A program made the translations under genes and the position numbers. Below, in pieces: positions 58,010-64,000 of a DNA stretch of 64,000 nucleotides. This DNA is from Caballeronia calidae (GTDB lineage: Bacteria; Pseudomonadota; Gammaproteobacteria; Burkholderiales; Burkholderiaceae): NCBI RefSeq assembly GCF_900044055.2, contig NZ_FCOX02000008.1, forward strand, positions 1 through 64,000, read 5' to 3'. Numbering within the stretch: position 1 is the first letter of the stretch; each line of letters opens with the position of its first letter. Under the pieces are notes generated by a model, which did not search any database, was not told the DNA's origin, and worked only from the letters and a program-made list of their open reading frames with translations.

Positions 58010-60397
58010 CTAGAAGAGTTCTTTCTGCCCGGACATCAGCGCGGTGAAATCGTCGCGCATGAAAGGAAGGATGCCGTCCGCGACCGGCTGAAGCTGCTTG
58101 CTCACGTAATGCTCGTAGTCGATCGGCGCATGACGCGCTTCCACCGGCTCGGGACCGGCCGTCGTCATCACATAGCTGATCCAGCCGCCGTTCTGATATT
58201 GCAGCGGACGGCCGGCACGCGCGTTGTATTCATCGGCGATGCGCGCGGCGCGCACGTGCGGCGGCACGTTGCGTTGATAATCGCCGAGCGTGCGGCGCAG
58301 ACGTTTGCGATAGATCAGCAGCTCGTCCAGTTCGCCGCGCCGCGTGCGTCCCACATAATCGCGCACGTAATCCTCGTAGGCCTCGCCCTTGAACACGCGC
58401 AGATAGAGCTCCTGCTGGAAGCGCTGCGCGAGCGGCGTCCAGTCGGTGCGCACCGTCTCCAGACCCTTGTAGATGATTTCCTCGCTGCCGTCGGCGCGTG
58501 TCGTCAGGCCTGCGTAGCGCTTCTTGCTGCCCTCTTCCGTGCCGCGGATCGTCGGCATCAGAAAGCGCGTGAAGTGCGTTTCGAACTGCAGTTCGAGCGC
58601 GCTGTCGAGACCGAACGCGTCGCGCAGATGCTCGCGCCAGTATTCGTTCACATGCGCGACGAGCGCGCGCCCGATGCGTGCCGCGTCCTCTTCGCTGCGC
58701 GCGCGCCTGAGCCACACGAAGGTCGAATCCGTATCGCCGTAGATGACGCTGTAGCCGCGCGCCTCGATCAGCTCGCGCGTGCGGTGCATGATCTCGTGCC
58801 CGCGCATCGTGATCGACGACGCGAGACGCGGATCGAAGAAGCGGCAGCCGCTCGAACCGAGCACGCCGTAGAACGAGTTCATGATGATCTTGAGCGCCTG
58901 CGACAGCGGCTTGTTGCGCTGACGCTTCGCGGCCTCGCGCCCTTCCCACACCTGCGCGACGATCGCGGGCAGACAGTGCGTGCCGCGTGAAAAGCGCGCG
59001 CCGCGAAAGCCGGGCACGGTGGCGGCGTCATCGCCCGTGGCCATGCCTTCCGCGAGCCCGGCGGGATCGATCAGAAACGTGCGGATGATCGACGGATACA
59101 GGCTCTTGTAATCGAGCACGAGGACGGAATCGTAGAGGCCGGGGCGCGAGTCCATCACGAAGCCGCCGGGGCTCGCTTCCTCGGGCACGTCGCCGAGATT
59201 CGGCGCCACAAAGCCCAGCCGATGCATGCGCGGCATGTACAGATGCGTGAACGCCGCGACCGAGCCGCCGCTGCGATCGGCCTGCAATCCGGTGACGGTC
59301 GCGCGTTCGAGCAGGAACGACAGCAGTTCCGTCTTCTCGAAGACCTTCGTGACGAGTTCGCAGTCGCCGAGGTTGTAATGCGCGAGCGCGGGCTTGTCTT
59401 CCTGAAACCGCCGCTCGATTTCGTCCATGCGCGCGTAGGGACTGTCGATCGACTTGCCTTCGCCGAGCAAGGACTGCGCGACGTATTCCAGGCTGAACGA
59501 CGGGAAATTCCACGTCGCCGAGCGCAAGGCCTCGATGCCGTCGATCACGAGCCTGCCCGCGATCGAGATGAACCAGTGATTGCGGTTCATGCCGTGCTCG
59601 CGCCATTCGACCGCGCTGCCGTCGCGGCCGAGCGCGAGCGGCACGTTGAAGTCGTCGGCGTGCCGCTGGAGAATGCGCAAGTCGAATTGCACGACGTTCC
59701 AGCCGATGATCGCGTCCGGATCGTGCTCCGCGATCCATGCGTTGAAACGGCGCAGCATGTCGGCGCGGGTGTCGCAGTAGTCGAGCGCGAAATCCGTCTC
59801 GGCGGGTGCGCCGTTGGGCGGGCCGAGCATATACACCTGACGCGCGCCGCAGCCTTCGAGCGCGATCGAGTAGAGATCGCCCTTGACGCTCGTTTCGATA
59901 TCGAGCGACACGACTTTCAGCGATGGCCGGTAATCGGGCGCGGGCCTCAGTTCGCTCGACACGCAACCGTCGCGCTCCACGCCCTCGAACGACACCGGCG
60001 CGGTGATGAAGCGCTCCATCAGATAACGTTCGTGCGGACGGATATCGGCTTCGAAGACGTTGACGCCCGCGCTTCTCAGATTCTTTTCGAGCGCGAGCAA
60101 CTGACGGTATTGCGGGCAGTACAGGCCGAGCACCGGCTTCTGCCGAAAATCCTTCAGCGGCAGCTCGCGCAGATACGCATCCCGCGCGCCGGCGATGACC
60201 GGCCCGGCCTTCGCGCGATCCTCGGCGCGGATGAACGCGACGCTCGTCTGCAAGGCGATGCGGATCTTCTTGGGGCCGTCGCCGGTGGCGAGCCAGAAAT
60301 CGACCTCGGTCCCTGCCGCGGTATCGCGCCAGTGACGAGTCAGCAGAAAACCCTGTTGTGCGGGAGCCAAGCCCTTACCTTCGATAGCGCGTGCCAT
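58010..60397 (-). CDS. polB: DNA polymerase II (family B)
   Basis: A 795-residue family B polymerase, DNA polymerase II, used in restart and translesion synthesis in the SOS response. The proofreading domain has [17 protein letters not shown] and [13 protein letters not shown]. The polymerase core has [39 protein letters not shown], and the metal-binding [19 protein letters not shown] and the C-terminal [16 protein letters not shown] region complete it. ATG 60397 was chosen; a GTG at 60403 would add two residues. No LexA box was clearly seen upstream, but I could not search exhaustively. Confidence 0.95.
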   Translation of the reverse strand: MARAIEGKGLAPAQQGFLLTRHWRDTAAGTEVDFWLATGDGPKKIRIALQTSVAFIRAEDRAKAGPVIAGARDAYLRELPLKDFRQKPVLGLYCPQYRQLLALEKNLRSAGVNVFEADIRPHERYLMERFITAPVSFEGVERDGCVSSELRPAPDYRPSLKVVSLDIETSVKGDLYSIALEGCGARQVYMLGPPNGAPAETDFALDYCDTRADMLRRFNAWIAEHDPDAIIGWNVVQFDLRILQRHADDFNVPLALGRDGSAVEWREHGMNRNHWFISIAGRLVIDGIEALRSATWNFPSFSLEYVAQSLLGEGKSIDSPYARMDEIERRFQEDKPALAHYNLGDCELVTKVFEKTELLSFLLERATVTGLQADRSGGSVAAFTHLYMPRMHRLGFVAPNLGDVPEEASPGGFVMDSRPGLYDSVLVLDYKSLYPSIIRTFLIDPAGLAEGMATGDDAATVPGFRGARFSRGTHCLPAIVAQVWEGREAAKRQRNKPLSQALKIIMNSFYGVLGSSGCRFFDPRLASSITMRGHEIMHRTRELIEARGYSVIYGDTDSTFVWLRRARSEEDAARIGRALVAHVNEYWREHLRDAFGLDSALELQFETHFTRFLMPTIRGTEEGSKKRYAGLTTRADGSEEIIYKGLETVRTDWTPLAQRFQQELYLRVFKGEAYEDYVRDYVGRTRRGELDELLIYRKRLRRTLGDYQRNVPPHVRAARIADEYNARAGRPLQYQNGGWISYVMTTAGPEPVEARHAPIDYEHYVSKQLQPVADGILPFMRDDFTALMSGQKELF

Positions 60398-60424
60398 CGA
60401 CACATTTTACTTGGCGTGGAAATG

Positions 60425-60454
60425 AAAAACCCGGCGCGGATATGGGCGCCGGGT
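60425..60454 (-). terminator. Rho-independent terminator of flhDC
   Basis: On the minus strand, an ACCCGGCGC/GCGCCGGGT stem of 9 bp with an 8-base loop is followed by TTTTT. It is downstream of flhC and just before the polB start. It fits the canonical form. Confidence 0.8.
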
Positions 60455-60490
60455 CTCGAAATCTGGGAGAAAAGCAAGCGGAAGTAAAAC

Positions 60491-60562
60491 GCGGTGGCGG
60501 CGAGCCCGTCGTCCACCATCCTCACGGACAGTCCCCGGAGAACGGCTGGCCGCCGCCACCGC
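60491..60562 (-). repeat. Long-range stem in the flhC 3' untranslated region
   Basis: GCGGTGGCGGC (60491-60501) and GCCGCCACCGC (60552-60562) are perfect 11-bp complements separated by 50 bases, and the second arm abuts the flhC stop codon. With the terminator 37 bases further on, this gives a structured 3' UTR of about 135 bases that could stabilise the flhDC mRNA or yield a small RNA. Confidence 0.5.
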
Positions 60563-61225
60563 CTAAGCGGCCTGTGCGACCAGGCCTGCCCGTTGCGGCT
60601 GTAACGCCGCTACGTTACCGAGTACCGTTTGCTCCGCATGCTCCGGCACTTCCTTCTTCGACATCACCACCTCCAGAGCGGCTTCTCGAGTGGCCTGCTT
60701 CGCGGCCGCCGCTTTCTTGGTCTTCCCCGCGCGTGACGGCGGCTGGCAGGCCCCGCACACCACGTTGTTCTGCAAATCATGTTTGTGTGCAACGAACTTC
60801 CCGGTACAGCGGCAGCACGGCGTCATCTGCAGCATGCCCGCGTCGAAGAAGCGCACAAGAGTCCAGGCCCGCGTAAGGTCGAGTACCGCCTCGGCGCCGC
60901 TATGGTTGCAGTGCTCGAGATACAGCCGATACCCTTTGGTCAACGCATCGAGATGCGAACAACCGGCTTCGTTCTTCAGGAACGTATAGGTGTTATAGAA
61001 AAGCGATGCGTGGATATTGGCGAGCCACGTCATGTACCAGTCGGCCGAGAACGGCAGCATGCCCTTCGGCGGCGATACGCCCTTCACTTCACGGTAAAGG
61101 CGGATCATGCGATCGCGCGAGAGCGTGAGTTCGCTCTCCAGCACTTGCATGCGCGCGCCGAGCTCGATCAGCGCGATGGCGCGGAACACTTCCTGGGCGT
61201 CTTCGGTGAGGCTCTTCTTCAGCAT
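60563..61225 (-). CDS. flhC: Flagellar master regulator subunit FlhC
   Basis: A 220-residue FlhC, which with FlhD forms the FlhD4C2 activator of class II flagellar genes. It begins SLTEDAQEVFRAIALIELGARMQVLESEL and contains SRDRMIRLYREVKGVSPPKGMLPFS and SLFYNTYTFLKNE. It has the zinc-binding cysteines CCRCTGKFV and CGAC. It is about 28 residues longer than the E. coli protein at its Lys/Ala-rich C-terminus. It is 18 bases downstream of flhD. Confidence 0.96.
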   Translation of the reverse strand: MLKKSLTEDAQEVFRAIALIELGARMQVLESELTLSRDRMIRLYREVKGVSPPKGMLPFSADWYMTWLANIHASLFYNTYTFLKNEAGCSHLDALTKGYRLYLEHCNHSGAEAVLDLTRAWTLVRFFDAGMLQMTPCCRCTGKFVAHKHDLQNNVVCGACQPPSRAGKTKKAAAAKQATREAALEVVMSKKEVPEHAEQTVLGNVAALQPQRAGLVAQAA

Positions 61226-61243
61226 GGCTCGCTCCGTCGTCTC

Positions 61244-61561
61244 TTAAGCGAACTGTTCGGCCGGCTGGCCAGCCAGCAGGATTGCCGCGTGCGTCGGCGC
61301 GATGTCCGCGTTCTTCGCGGGTTGCGTCAAGGCCGACAGCATCGTGTGATCGTTGAAGCGGAAAGCGCAAAGCAGGTTATCCGACGACGCCAACTTGACG
61401 ACCTGCGCGAGCGTGAGGCCCGACAGCAGATCGGCGAGTTCCGCCGACAGACCGAGCCGGAACATGCCGATGGCGCGGTCCTCGCGCAGGAGACGCTGCG
61501 CGAGCATGATGTACGACAGGTTGATTTCCCGGATCGATTCCAGCGTTTCGCGACCGTTCAT
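61244..61561 (-). CDS. flhD: Flagellar master regulator subunit FlhD
   Basis: A 105-residue FlhD with the family sequence ESIREINLSYIMLAQRLLREDRAIGMFRLGLS, then ADLLSGLTLAQVVKLASSDNLLCAFRFN. It partners FlhC in the flagellar master regulator. GGAAG precedes the ATG. The gene is first in the flhDC operon, below a 530-base AT-rich non-coding region. Confidence 0.96.
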   Translation of the reverse strand: MNGRETLESIREINLSYIMLAQRLLREDRAIGMFRLGLSAELADLLSGLTLAQVVKLASSDNLLCAFRFNDHTMLSALTQPAKNADIAPTHAAILLAGQPAEQFA

Positions 61562-62089
61562 GGTTGCAACTTCCAGTAAAACCCCGAATTTCCAGCCGGC
61601 TTTTTGCCGATATCTTTTTTATGCCTCACCGGGCTAGTTCTGCCCGGCTACGTACTGCGTAATCTTTGTTTCAGTGCGTTACATCTTGTAACAACACTGT
61701 GAAACGGATTCTAAGTACGCTCCGAATCGAAAGCAAGGGCATCTCAATAATATTTTGTTGCAAACAACACTTTCGATCGGTAATTTTTTCGGTCAGTCGA
61801 ATTTACCTTGGTTTCGCGCTCGCTTCGTATTTGTCATACGTTTGCGAGGTCCATCTGGCGCGGTTTCGTTTTTGATCGGATAAATCGTTCGACGCCAGTA
61901 ATAACGGGGGTTTTGCGATTCGGTTGACACTCAGAACAGCTATTTTCGAGATGATTCATCCGATGAAAATAGCAGGAAAACAGCCTGATAATCGGGCCGT
62001 ACCGATGACCGTTGAGAGAGGTAATAATTACCTTCAGCTTGTTACACGCGTGAAACGGCTTTTGTTACCCCGATTTGTAACGTGGCGCG
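61562..62089. promoter_or_regulatory. AT-rich flhDC regulatory region
   Basis: About 530 bases, clearly more AT-rich than the rest of the window, between the flhD start and the next gene. It should hold the flhDC promoter and its many regulatory inputs. A CCGGGC/GCCCGG stem (61629-61647) lies in the probable flhD leader. I could not place a firm -35/-10 pair. No coding frame looks real. Confidence 0.55.
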
Positions 62090-63169
62090 TTACCTTTTCG
62101 GGACGCCCGTGCGCCACGCATCCCAATGTGTAACAACCGTCTGCACGAACGGATGGCCCGTTCGATACAGATTTTCGATAGCGGGCGCAAAGCCGCCCTG
62201 CGCCGCGTAATTCAGCAGATTGTCGACGGCGCTCTGCCCCGGATAAGGGCGATCGAAGTCCGAGCCGGCGCGCAGCACGGCCACGCGGGACACATCCGCT
62301 CGCCCGACGCTCGCCGCGCGCCTGAGCGCCTCGTAGGTCGCGTTGTCTTCCTGCTGCGTCGTGCAATAGACGCCGCGGCCATCGGTCAGTAGACGCGTCC
62401 AGGCGCGCGCCCGCTCGCCGATGTACTTGCCCGACCACCATGTATCGCCGGCGAGCGTGTCGCACTGGATCACGCCGGGCGGCCGGTTCGCCGGCGCGTA
62501 ATCGAACTTCGCGCGCGCGGCTTTGGCCTCGTCGCTGTCGGCGAGCGTGACGTTGCGCGACAGCGCGTACGCGGTGTCGGCGAGCGTCGCGTCGAGCGCG
62601 AACAATTCGGTGCGATAGTCGAGCGGCGGTTTCTCGTCCGGCCGTTTCGTGTTGATGCCGGTGAACCCGCTCGGCCAGCTCGCAGGCTTCTCGCGCGCGT
62701 CGAGTTCCCATTGCGGGCCGAAATCGACGAGATACTTCGCCCACGCCGTCGAACCGACCGTCCCCTGCGCCGGATCGATGCCCGCGATGCCGGCGATCAG
62801 AAAATACGCGCGGCGCAAGTCGAAGCGGTCGGAGAATGCGAGCGCCATCATCGACGCGGCGGCGTTGGTGTGTCCCATGCCCGTCGTGACGACGCACACA
62901 TCGTCGCGATTGCAATGCACGGCCGGATAATCCGGCGACAATCCCGGCACCTCGATCGCGTCCCACGGCCCGAGCCTGTCGAGCCAGACCTTGCCTTCGG
63001 GCGCGAACATCGTGACGATCATGACCTTGACTTCGCGCGAGCCGTTGGCGGCGTCGGATGAACGCGGGGCGGAGGCGCATCCCGCGAGGCTCGCCGCGAA
63101 CGCCATCGCGACGATCGCGCGGCGGAACTGCTTCGTGGTCTTCTTCGGTTCCGATGCGGCGGCTTTCAT
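62090..63169 (-). CDS. Purine nucleoside permease (NUP family)
   Basis: A 359-residue exported NUP-family protein. It has a lipoprotein-like signal (AIVAMAFAASLAGC) and then the family sequence VKVMIVTMFAPEGKVWLDRLGPWDAIEVPGLSPDYPAVHCN. Further marks are VVTTGMGHTNAAASMMALAFSDRFDL, AYFLIAGIAGIDPAQGTVGS and ENLYRTGHPFVQTVVTHWDAW. Members were described as nucleoside uptake proteins in yeasts and have a nucleoside phosphorylase-like fold; in bacteria they are periplasmic or surface proteins whose role is unclear. It is 85 bases downstream of the MscS gene on the same strand. Confidence 0.85.
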   Translation of the reverse strand: MKAAASEPKKTTKQFRRAIVAMAFAASLAGCASAPRSSDAANGSREVKVMIVTMFAPEGKVWLDRLGPWDAIEVPGLSPDYPAVHCNRDDVCVVTTGMGHTNAAASMMALAFSDRFDLRRAYFLIAGIAGIDPAQGTVGSTAWAKYLVDFGPQWELDAREKPASWPSGFTGINTKRPDEKPPLDYRTELFALDATLADTAYALSRNVTLADSDEAKAARAKFDYAPANRPPGVIQCDTLAGDTWWSGKYIGERARAWTRLLTDGRGVYCTTQQEDNATYEALRRAASVGRADVSRVAVLRAGSDFDRPYPGQSAVDNLLNYAAQGGFAPAIENLYRTGHPFVQTVVTHWDAWRTGVPKR

Positions 63170-63253
63170 GGCAGGCGTGATCCTCGTAAAAGTTCGACCC
63201 TCGAAAGAAAATCGCGCCCTCGGGGGGCGCGATCGGGCCGAACGATTATAGGA

Positions 63254-64000
63254 TCACGTGCCGCTCTGCGAGGCCCGCGGCGGCGGCGCATTCGATGCGG
63301 CGTTCGCCGGACCCGCGGCTTCGCTCGTCGGATGCTGCGCGGCCTTCGACGGCTCGCCGCGCTGATCCGCGCCGGCCTCCTCCGCATCGGCAACGGAATC
63401 CTGACCGCCTTCCTGGCCCCCGCCATTCACGATCACGAAGTTGCGCTGCGGATTCGCAATCTCGATGCCGCGCGCCGTGAACTCGTTGAGAATGCGCCGG
63501 TTGAACTCGCGCTGCACCGGCCAGCGCGCGCTGTCGCGGCATTGGATCTGACCGGCGAGCGTGACGGTCGAGCCGTCGACGGCATCGACGCCCCAGAAGC
63601 TGAAATCGGACAGGATGCCGTCGCGGAACGCCTCGTCTTCACGCAGCGCCGTGCCGATCTCCTTCAGCGTCGAGATCGCGAGATCGACATCCTGGCCGAG
63701 CGCGATCGACACGCGCACCGCCGCGTTGCCGATGCCGCGATTCGTGTTGTTCACCGTCGACACCGAGCTGAACGGCACGGTGTAGAGCGAGCCGTCGCCG
63801 CCGCGCAGACGCACCGTGCGGATCGACAGATATTCGACTGTCCCCGACACCCCGGCGAGCGTCACCCAGTCGCCCACCTGCATCGCGTTTTCCATCAGCA
63901 GGAAGATGCCGGTGATGAGATCCTGCACGAGCTTTTGCGAGCCGAAGCCGAGCGCCACGCCGAAGATGCTCGCGCTCGCGAGCAAGGGCGCCGTGTTCAC
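63254..64000 (-). CDS. MscS-family mechanosensitive channel, 3' part
   Basis: The C-terminal 248 residues of a small-conductance mechanosensitive channel; the 5' part lies beyond the right edge. The pore helix and following beta domain are visible: LLASASIFGVALGFGSQKLVQDLITGIFLLMENAMQVGDWVTL, then GTVEYLSIRTVRLRGGDGSLYTVPFSSVSTVNNTNRG. The cytoplasmic vestibule follows (VRVSIALGQDVDLAISTLKEIG). The last 55 residues are a polar disordered tail. It gates under membrane tension to release solutes. Because the frame is open at the edge, the true start is not in the window. Confidence 0.9.
   Translation of the reverse strand: MNTAPLLASASIFGVALGFGSQKLVQDLITGIFLLMENAMQVGDWVTLAGVSGTVEYLSIRTVRLRGGDGSLYTVPFSSVSTVNNTNRGIGNAAVRVSIALGQDVDLAISTLKEIGTALREDEAFRDGILSDFSFWGVDAVDGSTVTLAGQIQCRDSARWPVQREFNRRILNEFTARGIEIANPQRNFVIVNGGGQEGGQDSVADAEEAGADQRGEPSKAAQHPTSEAAGPANAASNAPPPRASQSGT

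Overview
The window is GC-rich DNA from a member of Burkholderia sensu lato, most likely Caballeronia or Paraburkholderia. This is inferred from protein style (a Burkholderia-type citrate synthase, an OmpC-like Burkholderia porin, flhDC, a DUF3574 lipoprotein, GcvA-type and NhaR-type LysR regulators), not from an rRNA or database match. No tRNA, rRNA, insertion sequence, integrase or CRISPR array was seen.

Layout. (1) 1-5.7 kb, minus strand: 5' part of gltA, a DUF1488 protein, an acyl-CoA ligase, a BON-domain protein, a porin and a secreted protein of unknown function. (2) 5.9-14.4 kb: a small catabolic set (BKACE enzyme, MFS transporter, RBBP9-type hydrolase, DsbA-like oxidoreductase), a chloroperoxidase-type hydrolase, a LysR/SDR divergent pair and a GH13 glucosidase-like enzyme. 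(3) 14.8-36.1 kb: an extracellular contractile injection system (eCIS, Afp/PVC/MAC-like). A minus-strand operon reads cap, sheath 1, sheath 2, tube 1, tail assembly protein, DUF6760, tube 2, a very long repeat protein, LysM hub protein, gpD-like hub, gpV-like spike, gp25, two J-type baseplate proteins, gpI, a YYRGQ-type protein and an AAA+ ATPase. Most genes overlap by 4 bases. Two plus-strand genes, a DUF4157 protein (an effector-associated family) and a GH19 endolysin, converge on its far end. (4) 36.5-45.4 kb: a divergent plus-strand operon encoding VWA-FHA, PP2C phosphatase, zinc ribbon-FHA, two Ser/Thr kinases, two coiled-coil lipoproteins and an S41 protease. It ends with a DUF4280 PAAR-like tip protein, which ties the signalling module to the injection machine. 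(5) 45.4-64 kb: ordinary chromosome, with NDH-2, DhaKL, a Na+/H+ antiporter, a degenerate subtilase-like protein, TerC, NhaR with two near-identical palindromes, a RaiA/HPF-like protein, an outer-membrane barrel protein, DNA polymerase II, flhDC with its terminator, a purine nucleoside permease and a partial MscS channel.

How it may work together. The structural eCIS operon and the kinase/phosphatase/FHA operon diverge from one intergenic region with a clear sigma70-like promoter on the eCIS side. By analogy with the threonine phosphorylation pathway (PpkA-PppA-Fha) of type VI secretion, I infer that assembly or firing of this eCIS is controlled post-translationally at the envelope. Unusual parts are the ~240-residue coiled-coil insertion in sheath 1, six 16-residue repeats in a 1018-residue protein sitting where a ruler or hub gene would be, the apparent frameshift in the ATPase, and the absence of a recognisable tail fibre.
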